Source: an uncultured Ruminococcus sp.
GTDB taxonomy: Bacteria > Bacillota > Clostridia > Lachnospirales > Lachnospiraceae
Direction of reading: 5' to 3'
DNA: 64,000 nucleotides
Assembly (NCBI GenBank): GCA_900066355.1
Contig: FMEL01000012.1
Location: forward strand, 1-64,000
Positions 24,590 to 32,380 of this stretch are shown piece after piece (positions within the stretch are counted from its first letter, which is position 1; each line of letters starts with the position of its first letter). Position numbers and translations under genes: made by a program. The notes under the pieces were generated by a model. The model saw only the letters and a list, made by a program, of their open reading frames with translations, made no database searches and had not been told where the DNA came from.

Positions 24590-24710
24590 TAAATCATCGT
24601 AAGCAAAAATAAAAGGTGAAGTACAGGGGAAAAAGTAAAGATCGGCTATTATCCACGGGAGGATTTATACCAAAAACAGGAGGAAAGATGATCTATGGGA
24701 GGGATGATGT

Positions 24711-25757
24711 ATGAATAGAAAAAAAGGATACAGAAGTGTTGCTTTAGTTCTTGTACTTTTTATGGTAATTACTGCAGTGATGATGCAGACCGAATGTGAA
24801 GTGTATGCTGCAACCCCGGTATCTTCTCACGGACGACTTTCGGTAAAAGGTGCAGATCTTGTTGATAAGAACAAAAAGAAATTTCAGCTTCGTGGTATCA
24901 GCACGCACGGAATCAACTGGGATGTAGGATCACCGTATGTAAACAAAGCCGCATTTAAGACACTTCGGAACGACTGGGGAGCTAATGCGGTACGTCTGGC
25001 GATGTACACGTCGGAATATAATGGTTATTGTTCAGGTGGCAGCAAGTCAGCTCTTCGAAATCAGATTTACAAAGGAGTTCAGTATGCGACAGATCTTGGC
25101 ATGTACGTGATCATCGACTGGCACATTCTGAATGATGGAAATCCCAAAAGCCATCTCAAAGAAGCAAAATCTTTTTTCAAGACTATGGCAAAGAAGTACA
25201 AAAAGCAGAAAAACGTAATTTATGAGATCTGCAATGAGCCGAACGGATGTAGCTGGAAAACGATCAAATCTTATGCGACATCAGTGATTAGGACGATTCG
25301 CAAATATGACAAAAATGCGATCATCGTGGTTGGCACACCGACGTGGTCACAGCTTGGATCTGACGGAACCGGAAATGAAGTAGCAGACAGCCCGATTAAA
25401 GGTTACAAAAATATCATGTATTCCCTTCATTTTTATGCGAATGAGTGGAGTCATAACCAGTATCTGCCCTCGAAGCTTTCTTATGCGCGTCAGAAAAATC
25501 TGCCGGTAATGGTAACGGAGTTTGGGATGTCGGCAGCAAGTGGCGGCGGTGGAATCAGCAAATCATCAACGGGCAAATGGCTGCGCAGACTGAATAAATC
25601 GAATATCAGTTATTTTTGCTGGAGTCTGAGTAATAAGAATGAATCCTGTTCCCTGCTTTCAGCTAGGACACGCAAGACAAGCGGATGGAAGACCAGTGAC
25701 TTGTCGGCAGCAGGCAAATATATACGATCAAAATACAGAGCAAGAAGGAGAAGCTGA
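24711..25757 (+). CDS. Secreted glycoside hydrolase family 5 endoglucanase-like enzyme
   Basis: 348 residues. A signal peptide (basic MNRKKGYR, hydrophobic core about 10-25, cleavage likely after VYAA near 34) precedes a GH5 barrel. YVIIDWHILNDGNP (about 137-150) carries the conserved WH; IYEICNEPNG (about 169-178) carries the acid/base Glu in NEP; VMVTEFGMS (about 265-273) carries the nucleophile Glu. It closely fits the GH5_2 cellulase type. The C-terminus is short and basic (RARRRS), with no binding module or sorting signal. GGGAGGG precedes the ATG. Likely cleaves beta-1,4-glucans outside the cell. Confidence 0.9.
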   Translation: MNRKKGYRSVALVLVLFMVITAVMMQTECEVYAATPVSSHGRLSVKGADLVDKNKKKFQLRGISTHGINWDVGSPYVNKAAFKTLRNDWGANAVRLAMYTSEYNGYCSGGSKSALRNQIYKGVQYATDLGMYVIIDWHILNDGNPKSHLKEAKSFFKTMAKKYKKQKNVIYEICNEPNGCSWKTIKSYATSVIRTIRKYDKNAIIVVGTPTWSQLGSDGTGNEVADSPIKGYKNIMYSLHFYANEWSHNQYLPSKLSYARQKNLPVMVTEFGMSAASGGGGISKSSTGKWLRRLNKSNISYFCWSLSNKNESCSLLSARTRKTSGWKTSDLSAAGKYIRSKYRARRRS

Positions 25758-25774
25758 TGAGGCTTCTCCTTTTT
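25746..25774 (+). terminator. Terminator overlapping the GH5 stop codon
   Basis: AGGAGAAGC (25746-25754) and GCTTCTCCT (25762-25770) are perfect arms with the stop codon in the loop, followed by TTTTT. Confidence 0.85.
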
Positions 25775-25819
25775 GGAAGCAGAGAATGGATATTATGCAG
25801 GAAAATTGTGTAAAAACTC

Positions 25820-25848
25820 TTGACGTGACGAAAAATGAGAGGTAAAAT
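25820..25848 (+). promoter_or_regulatory. Sigma-A promoter of the T-box/TRAP operon
   Basis: TTGACG (25820-25825) and TAAAAT (25843-25848) with a 17-base spacer. The transcript would start just before the T-box leader. Confidence 0.75.
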
Positions 25849-25894
25849 AAAAACACCTTTTAACAAGGTAAAGCATAAGAGCAAATTCTATGAA

Positions 25895-26152
25895 GGGAAT
25901 CAGTAGAAGCAGAGGAACCTGTCTACAGAGAGCTGTGTATGGTGGGAAGCAGCGACAGAACTGTTTTGAATATCATCCCTGAGAAGGAAGACCGAACATT
26001 TTATAGAATCACCAGTAGGTTTTCACGGTAGCTCCCCGTTACAGGAGACGCGTATGCCGGTACGTTGCAGAATCGTACTTGTTTCAATGGAGAAACAGGG
26101 TGGTTGCGGAATGATATATTTATCCGTCCCTGATGGGGCGGTTTTTTTTTAT
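25895..26152 (+). promoter_or_regulatory. T-box leader (tRNA-sensing riboswitch), probably isoleucine-specific
   Basis: All T-box parts are in order: Stem I with AGAGAGC (25927-25933) and the distal GGTGGGAAGC region, a specifier loop reading GAATATCATCCC with ATC at 25972-25974, the antiterminator T-box AGGGTGG (26097-26103), and a terminator stem CCGTCCC/GGGGCGG (26124-26141) followed by nine Ts. Uncharged tRNA would favour readthrough into the TRAP genes. ATC (Ile) is the best-placed specifier; TAT (Tyr) is the main alternative. Confidence 0.82.
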
Positions 26153-26216
26153 GCCCAAAAGATCTGAAACCAGGAGGTCTGAAACCGGAACAAAATACAA
26201 AAAAGGGGAAGAGAGT

Positions 26217-26714
26217 ATGAAAGTTTACAAAAAACTCATGAATGCACTTGCAGCAGTCGAAGAAGTCGTACTGATCATATCTACGCTGCTGATCCTGGTG
26301 CTGACAGTGGGAAATGTATTTTCCCGTAAAGTGATCCATCGCTCATGGTCATTCACAGAAGAACTGGTTGTAGCGGTATTTGTTCTCATCACACTTCTGG
26401 CAGCAGCACTTGCATGTCGGAAAGGCGAACTGGTCAGTCTGTCACTGTTTACTGACCGTTTCCCGGAAAAACTGAAAAAACCGTCTGTGATCCTGATCAC
26501 GGTTCTGAGCATTGTTTTTTCAGCAATTCTTTTTAAATATGGTATGGATAAGGTCATTACCCAGCTTGCAAACGGTAAGAGAACCTTCGTACTGAACTGG
26601 CCGGAATGGATTTTCTGGTCCTTCGTACCGATCGGTGCAGGATGCATGATTCTTCATTTTATCGAGTTCTGTCTGGATTTCTGTACAGGATATAAAGAAA
26701 AGGAGGACAAATAA
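26217..26714 (+). CDS. dctQ: TRAP transporter small permease (DctQ)
   Basis: 165 residues from the ATG at 26217; the frame is open further upstream but that part lies in the T-box terminator. Four hydrophobic helices are visible (about 13-32, 46-64, 83-104, 124-145), and SWSFTEELVVAVFVLITLLA near helix 2 is typical of DctQ. GGGGAAGAG precedes the ATG. It is directly followed, with no gap, by the fused large permease. Together they would import an organic acid with Na+. The T-box upstream implies that the substrate is tied to amino-acid supply. Confidence 0.88.
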   Translation: MKVYKKLMNALAAVEEVVLIISTLLILVLTVGNVFSRKVIHRSWSFTEELVVAVFVLITLLAAALACRKGELVSLSLFTDRFPEKLKKPSVILITVLSIVFSAILFKYGMDKVITQLANGKRTFVLNWPEWIFWSFVPIGAGCMILHFIEFCLDFCTGYKEKEDK

Positions 26715-29700
26715 ATGATCAGTGCTGTTTTATTTATTTCATTCTTTATCTTTCTGATCCTTGGTGTGCCGATTGCAATCTGCCTTGGACTTTCCTCTGT
26801 ATGTGCGATCCTTTACTCAGGAACTTCACTTACGATTGTGGCAACCAACATGTATGCCGGAATCAGTAAATTCCTGCTTCTGGCAATTCCGTTTTTCGTA
26901 TTATCCGGTAACATCATGGCAAAAGCCGGTATCTCCAAACGACTGATCAACTTCGTTGATACCTGCGTCGGCCATAAAAAAGGTGGTATCGCCATCGTAT
27001 GTGTTATCGTTGCATGTTTCTTCGGAGCAATCTCCGGTTCCGGACCGGCAACTGTAGCTGCTCTCGGCGCAGTCCTGATTCCGGCAATGGTAGAGCAGGG
27101 AGGATTTTCCGCACCGTTCTCCACGGCGTTGATGGCGACATCGAGCTCGATCGCGATCGTCATACCTCCGAGTATCGCATTCGTTGTATACGCATCCATC
27201 ACAGGCGTTTCCATCGCTGATATGTTTACAGCAGGTATCGTACCTGGAATCCTGATGGGTGTTGCACTTGTAATTGTTGTTATGCTGGAAGCAAAGAAAC
27301 ACAACATTCAGCCTTCCAGAAAAAAAGCAACTGCAAAAGAACGCTGGGCTACATTTAAAGATGCATTCTGGGGATTTTTGATGCCGATCATCATCCTCGG
27401 TGGAATCTATGGCGGTATCTTTACCCCAACAGAAGCAGCAGCCGTATCTGTTGTATATGGTCTGTTTGTAGGTATGGTCATCTATCGTGAAGTCAAATTC
27501 CGTGATCTGATCGACATTTTTGTAGAATCAGCAAAAACAACAGGTGGTATCATGCTGATCGTTGCATGCGCATCCCTGTTCTCTTATGTATGTACAAAAT
27601 TTGGTATCGCAGAAGCTGCATCCGGACTGCTTGCATCCATTGCACACAATCAGTTCGTATTTCTTCTGATCGTAAATATCATTTTCCTGATCGCAGGATG
27701 TTTCATCGATGCAAACTCAGCTATGTATATCTTCATCCCGATCATGCTTCCGGTATGCAAGGCACTGGGATATGACGTTGTTGCATTTGGTGTTATGGCA
27801 ACAGTTAACCTTGCAATCGGTCAGGTAACACCTCCGGTTGGGGTCAACCTGTTCGTTGCAATCAGTATCAAGATCAAAAAAGGTCTGGAGGTTACTCTTC
27901 AGCAGATTTCGAAGGCAGTTATGCCGATGATCGCTGCTTCTGTAGCAGTCCTTCTTGTAATTACATATATTCCGGCCGTTTCCACGGCTCTGCCGAAAGC
28001 ACTTGCAAAGAATGGCGCTTATACAGGAGATCAGTCCTCCTCTGACACAGGAAGCACATCTTCCAAAGATGCAGGAGACGACAATGATTCCTTCAATACT
28101 ATCGCGGATTACAGTGATCTTGACTGGCCGGAAATGACATGGAACTTTGCATGCTCCACAACAGAGACAAGTACATGGGCTGACGGCGGACGTAAGTTCG
28201 GTGAACTTATGGAAAAAGCAACTGGCGGAAAGATCAAAGTCAATGTATATGCAGCAGACCAGCTTACCAACGGAAATCAGTCCGAAGGTATTCAGGCACT
28301 GATGAACGGAGACCCGGTACAGATCTCCATGCATTCCAACCTGATCTACTCTGCATTTGATCCGAGATTCAATGTTGTATCCCTGCCGTTTATCTATGAT
28401 TCTTATGATGATGCAGATGCAAAATTTGACGGCGCAGCCGGAGATAAACTGAAAGAGATCCTTTCTGAGTACGGCCTGCACTGCATGGGTATTGCGGAAA
28501 ACGGTTTCCGTGAGCTGACTAACAGCAAGCATGAAGTAAAAACTGTCGATGACATGAAAAACTTAAAGATCCGTGTAGCAGGATCCAATCTTCTTATGGA
28601 ATGCTATAAGAGATGGGGCGCAGATGCTACAAATATGAACTGGTCCGAAACCTACACTGCACTGCAGCAGAACACAGTAGAAGGTCAGGAAAACCCGTTA
28701 CCGGCAATTGATGCAGCAAGCGTACAGGAAGTTCAGCCGTACTGCTCCATGTGGGATGCAATCTATGACTGTCTGTTTTTCTGTATCAACCAGGAAATCT
28801 ATGACAGTCTGACCGCAGAGCAGCAGGCAGTTGTTGATGAATGTGGACAGAAAGCTGTAGAGTATGAGCGTTACATCAACCGTTCCGGTGATGAAGAGAT
28901 TATGAGCCGCTGGGAAGAAAGCAATGGCGTAACCTTCACAAAGAAAGAAGATATGGACATTGATTCCTTCAAAGAAGCAGTTGATGGTGTAGACGAATGG
29001 TTTGTTCAGGAACTGAAGAACCAGGGCTATGACGATGCACAGGATCTGGTAGATCTTTTCACAGAAGATTCCATGGATACTGTGGATGACTACAGTGATC
29101 TTGACTGGCCGGAAGCAACATGGAACTTTACATGCTCCACAACGGAGACAAGTACATGGGCAGAAGGCGGACGTAAGTTCGGTGAACTTATGGAAAAAGC
29201 AACCGGCGGAAAGATCAAAGTTAATGTATACGCAGCAGACCAGCTTACCAACGGAAACCAGTCCGAAGGTATTCAGGCGCTGATGAACGGAGATCCGGTA
29301 CAGATCTCTATGCATTCCAACCTGATCTACTCTGCATTTGACCCGAGATTCAATGTCGTATCTCTGCCGTTCATCTATGATTCTTATGATGATGCAGATG
29401 CGAAGTTTGACGGCGAGGCAGGAGAAAAACTGAAAGAGATTCTTTCAAGCTACGGCCTGCACTGCATGGGTATCGCGGAAAATGGTTTCCGTGAACTGAC
29501 CAACAGCAAACATGAAGTAAAAACTGTTGATGATATGAAGAACCTGAAAATCCGTGTAGCAGGATCAAACCTTCTGATGGAATGCTATAAGAGATGGGGC
29601 GCAGATGCGACCAACATGAACTGGTCCGAAACCTACACTGCATTGCAGCAGAATACAGTAGAAGGTCAGGAGAACCCGTTGCCGGCAATCGATGCAGCAA

Positions 29701-30050
29701 GTGTACAGGAAGTTCAGCCATACTGCTCCATGTGGGATGCAATTTATGACTGCCTGTTCTTCTGCATCAACCAGGATCTTTACGATACTTTGACACCGGA
29801 GCAGCAGGCAGTTGTTGACGAGTGTGGACAGAAAGCCGTAGAGTATGAGCGTTACATCAACCGTTCCGGTGACGAAGAGATCATGGGCCGATGGGAATCC
29901 AAGAATGGTGTAACATTCACAAAGAAAGACGATATGGACATCGATTCCTTCAAAGAAGCAGTAGACGGTGTAGATGAGTGGTTCGTAGAACAGCTTAAAG
30001 ATGCCGGATACAAGGATGGACAGGAACTTGTAGAGCTCTTCGAAAAATAA
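26715..30050 (+). CDS. TRAP large permease (DctM) fused to two tandem DctP-type binding domains
   Basis: 1111 residues. Residues 1-428 are a complete DctM permease: IPFFVLSGNIMAKAGISKRL near 56-75, SGSGPATVAA near 107-116, IPPSIAFVVYAS near 151-162 and QVTPPVGVNLF near 370-380. A Ser/Asp-rich linker (about 430-464) follows. Then two DctP-type domains begin at 465 and 792, each opening DYSDLDWPE, each about 320-327 residues and nearly identical. Neither has its own signal peptide; they are tethered outside the membrane by the permease C-terminus. DctP is normally a separate, single, secreted or lipid-anchored protein. A strong terminator closes the operon. Confidence 0.9.
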   Translation: MISAVLFISFFIFLILGVPIAICLGLSSVCAILYSGTSLTIVATNMYAGISKFLLLAIPFFVLSGNIMAKAGISKRLINFVDTCVGHKKGGIAIVCVIVACFFGAISGSGPATVAALGAVLIPAMVEQGGFSAPFSTALMATSSSIAIVIPPSIAFVVYASITGVSIADMFTAGIVPGILMGVALVIVVMLEAKKHNIQPSRKKATAKERWATFKDAFWGFLMPIIILGGIYGGIFTPTEAAAVSVVYGLFVGMVIYREVKFRDLIDIFVESAKTTGGIMLIVACASLFSYVCTKFGIAEAASGLLASIAHNQFVFLLIVNIIFLIAGCFIDANSAMYIFIPIMLPVCKALGYDVVAFGVMATVNLAIGQVTPPVGVNLFVAISIKIKKGLEVTLQQISKAVMPMIAASVAVLLVITYIPAVSTALPKALAKNGAYTGDQSSSDTGSTSSKDAGDDNDSFNTIADYSDLDWPEMTWNFACSTTETSTWADGGRKFGELMEKATGGKIKVNVYAADQLTNGNQSEGIQALMNGDPVQISMHSNLIYSAFDPRFNVVSLPFIYDSYDDADAKFDGAAGDKLKEILSEYGLHCMGIAENGFRELTNSKHEVKTVDDMKNLKIRVAGSNLLMECYKRWGADATNMNWSETYTALQQNTVEGQENPLPAIDAASVQEVQPYCSMWDAIYDCLFFCINQEIYDSLTAEQQAVVDECGQKAVEYERYINRSGDEEIMSRWEESNGVTFTKKEDMDIDSFKEAVDGVDEWFVQELKNQGYDDAQDLVDLFTEDSMDTVDDYSDLDWPEATWNFTCSTTETSTWAEGGRKFGELMEKATGGKIKVNVYAADQLTNGNQSEGIQALMNGDPVQISMHSNLIYSAFDPRFNVVSLPFIYDSYDDADAKFDGEAGEKLKEILSSYGLHCMGIAENGFRELTNSKHEVKTVDDMKNLKIRVAGSNLLMECYKRWGADATNMNWSETYTALQQNTVEGQENPLPAIDAASVQEVQPYCSMWDAIYDCLFFCINQDLYDTLTPEQQAVVDECGQKAVEYERYINRSGDEEIMGRWESKNGVTFTKKDDMDIDSFKEAVDGVDEWFVEQLKDAGYKDGQELVELFEK
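28107..30047 (+). repeat. Tandem direct repeat encoding the two DctP domains
   Basis: Units start at 28107 and 29088, a period of 981 bases (327 codons). Protein identity is very high over most of the unit; nucleotide differences are mostly at third codon positions, with divergence concentrated in the last 60 codons. This is a real, already diverging duplication rather than a perfect copy. Confidence 0.9.
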
Positions 30051-30073
30051 AAATAAAAAGTTTTAAGATAGAG

Positions 30074-30110
30074 AAATCCCTGAATTCCGATGGAGTTCAG
30101 GGATTTTTCT
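30074..30110 (+). terminator. Strong rho-independent terminator after TRAP operon
   Basis: AAATCCCTGAATTC and GAGTTCAGGGATTT form a long stem with one G.T pair and a small loop, followed by TTTTTC. Confidence 0.88.
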
Positions 30111-30115
30111 GCTTG

Positions 30116-30144
30116 TTGATTAAATGTGCGGACAAGGGTATAAT
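30116..30144 (+). promoter_or_regulatory. Sigma-A promoter of the surface-glycan operon
   Basis: TTGATT (30116-30121) and TATAAT (30139-30144) with a 17-base spacer. The first gene starts at 30192, and no terminator is seen until after 45146. Confidence 0.78.
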
Positions 30145-30191
30145 ATACTTGTATTATTATGTGATTTTGGAAAATGAGGGGGAAATACACG

Positions 30192-31256
30192 ATGAATCCA
30201 ATCTTGCAAAAGGATATGGAGGACATTTTTTCACGCAATAATAGATGGGAACGACTGGAGAACAGTACGGTAGTTCTGACGGGTGCGTATGGGATGCTGG
30301 CATCTTATATTGTCCATTTTCTGCTGTATGTCAGAACTGTCAAAAATATAAATGTAAAACTGATCGCAGTAGTTCGAAACAAGGACAAATTTGTGCAGAG
30401 ATTTGGACATGCAGAGGGATTTGACAGTATAGAGATCATTCAGAATGACCTGTCAGAACCGATAGAGATAGAGGAAAATGTAGACTATATCATTCATGCT
30501 GCATCCCTGGCAAGTCCGCAGTATTACAGCGTGTGTCCGGTGGATGTACTGAAGCCGAATACAATTGGTAATTATCATCTGCTTGAACTGGCAAAAACCA
30601 AAAAGATAAAGAGCTATCTGCTGTTCAGCTCCTGTGATGTTTATGGGACACCGAGAGTTGACGGATTGATTAATGAGAACGCATTTGGGCATATGGATAC
30701 GCTTGACATACATAATTGCTACAGCGAGAGCAAACGTATGGCAGAAACCATGTGCCGTGCATTCTGGGTACAGCACCAGGTTCCTGTCAGAATTGCACGG
30801 ATCGCACATACATATGCGCCAACGATGGATATTCAGAACGATCCCCGGGTTTTTGCTTCTTTTGTGAAAAACATCGCTGCAGGTGAAGATATTGTATTAA
30901 AGAGTGATGGTTCCGGAAAGCGCACATTCTGCTATATTACCGATGCGGTTGCCGGTTATTTTAAGATCCTGTTTGATGGTGCGGAGGGCGAGGCATACAA
31001 CGTTTGCAATACTTCACAGTTTGTAAGCATTCGTGAGCTTGCAGAATGTCTGACGGAGATTTATCCGGAAAAAAATCTTCATGTAATCTGCAAACAGCGC
31101 AGTGAATCTGAGAATTATACAGAAAATAAGGCTGTTATCGGGCATGAAAGGATTCCTGACAATCGCAAACTGCAGGAACTGGGCTGGGAGGCCAGAGTTG
31201 ATATCCGGGAAGGATTCAAAAGGGTGATCCAGTATATTGAAAATGAAAAACAGTGA
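30192..31256 (+). CDS. NAD-dependent epimerase/dehydratase (short-chain dehydrogenase), nucleotide-sugar type
   Basis: 354 residues from the ATG at 30192; AGGGGGAAA lies upstream. The Rossmann motif is LTGAYGMLASYIV (about 29-41, GxxGxxx form), the catalytic pair is YSESKR (about 178-183), and SSCDVYGTPR (about 142-151) supplies the active-site Ser/Thr region. It belongs to the extended SDR group acting on NDP-sugars. Within this operon it is the natural candidate for the final 4-keto reduction or an epimerisation of a CDP-dideoxysugar. It is not a convincing dTDP-glucose dehydratase. It starts the operon; its stop overlaps a possible GTG start for the next gene. Confidence 0.78.
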   Translation: MNPILQKDMEDIFSRNNRWERLENSTVVLTGAYGMLASYIVHFLLYVRTVKNINVKLIAVVRNKDKFVQRFGHAEGFDSIEIIQNDLSEPIEIEENVDYIIHAASLASPQYYSVCPVDVLKPNTIGNYHLLELAKTKKIKSYLLFSSCDVYGTPRVDGLINENAFGHMDTLDIHNCYSESKRMAETMCRAFWVQHQVPVRIARIAHTYAPTMDIQNDPRVFASFVKNIAAGEDIVLKSDGSGKRTFCYITDAVAGYFKILFDGAEGEAYNVCNTSQFVSIRELAECLTEIYPEKNLHVICKQRSESENYTENKAVIGHERIPDNRKLQELGWEARVDIREGFKRVIQYIENEKQ

Positions 31257-31300
31257 AACAAAGATCAAAAGAATTTATTTACGGGAGCGCTTATACGGGA

Positions 31301-32356
31301 ATGAAAGATTTCGATTTTAATTTTTATAAAGGCAAAAAAGTTTTAGTAACAGGCCATACGGGATTTAAAGGAGCATGGCTTTGCAGGATTCTGCTGGGAC
31401 TGGGGGCAGAGGTGACAGGATATGCACTGGAACCACCGACAGATCCGGAACTTTTCGGGCTGCTTGATCTCGAAAAAAATATGAACTCTGTAAAAGGTGA
31501 TATCCGGGACTTATCCAGGTTATCCGGTGTCCTGAAGGAGACACAGCCGGAGATCGTGCTTCACCTTGCGGCACAGCCGATCGTTCGTGAATCTTATGCG
31601 AATCCGGTCTATACTTATGAAACAAATGTAATGGGTACAGTCAACATACTTGAGGCAGTAAGAAATGCAGGAAGTGTAGCTTCTTTTCTGAATGTTACTA
31701 CGGATAAAGTATACAAAAACAATGAATGGGAATGGGGATACCGTGAGACAGATGAACTGGATGGTTATGATCCATATTCCAACAGTAAATCCTGTTCAGA
31801 GCTTGTTACACACAGTTACGAAAAGGCTTTCCTTAAAGAAGCAGGTATTGCGGTATCTACTGCACGTGCCGGAAATGTAATTGGTGGCGGTGACTTTGCT
31901 GCAGATCGTATCATTCCGGATTGTGTCAGAGCTATGGCTGATGGCAGAGAAATTGCTGTGCGTAATCCGCATTCCACCAGACCGTATCAGCATGTACTGG
32001 AACCGCTGGGTGCATATCTGATGATTGCCGGTGTGCAATATCAGGACAGCTCGAAAGCCGGTTCCTATAACGTAGGACCGGGAGATGAAGACTGCATTAC
32101 CACCGGAGAGCTTGCCAATCTTTTCTGTGAGGCGTGGGGAGAAAATGCAGTATGGAAAAATCTGTATCAGGGTGGTCCTCATGAAGCCAATTTCCTCAAG
32201 CTGGACTGCTCCAGGATCCGCAGTACTTTTGGCTGGAGATCACGGTGGCACGTACAGGATGCTGTACGATATACGGTACAGTGGTATCAGGCATGGCTTG
32301 AAGGTGCAAATATGGCAGAATATACAGACCGCCAGATAAAAGAATATTTTAGATAA
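31301..32356 (+). CDS. rfbG: CDP-glucose 4,6-dehydratase
   Basis: 351 residues from the ATG at 31301, which matches the usual family N-terminus; a GTG at 31253 overlapping the previous stop gives a 16-residue extension. The NAD-binding motif GHTGFKGAWL (about 16-25) and NVTTDKVYKN (about 129-138) with YDPYSNSKS catalytic Tyr-x3-Lys (about 156-164) are the hallmark of RfbG/DdhB. The enzyme turns CDP-glucose into CDP-4-keto-6-deoxyglucose, the entry to CDP-3,6-dideoxyhexoses. No RfbF cytidylyltransferase is in the window, so CDP-glucose must come from a gene elsewhere. Confidence 0.92.
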   Translation: MKDFDFNFYKGKKVLVTGHTGFKGAWLCRILLGLGAEVTGYALEPPTDPELFGLLDLEKNMNSVKGDIRDLSRLSGVLKETQPEIVLHLAAQPIVRESYANPVYTYETNVMGTVNILEAVRNAGSVASFLNVTTDKVYKNNEWEWGYRETDELDGYDPYSNSKSCSELVTHSYEKAFLKEAGIAVSTARAGNVIGGGDFAADRIIPDCVRAMADGREIAVRNPHSTRPYQHVLEPLGAYLMIAGVQYQDSSKAGSYNVGPGDEDCITTGELANLFCEAWGENAVWKNLYQGGPHEANFLKLDCSRIRSTFGWRSRWHVQDAVRYTVQWYQAWLEGANMAEYTDRQIKEYFR

Positions 32357-32380
32357 AAACAGAATGGAGCAAAAGGAGTA

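Noticed and set aside
24590..24710. Cyclic di-GMP riboswitch before the GH5 gene, next to a diguanylate cyclase
   Set aside because: The leader lacks the conserved core of either cyclic di-GMP riboswitch class that I could recognise; proximity to the cyclase alone is not evidence.
28107..30047. Assembly artefact creating the duplicated DctP domain
   Set aside because: The units differ at many synonymous positions and in the last 60 codons, which a collapsed or repeated assembly would not produce.
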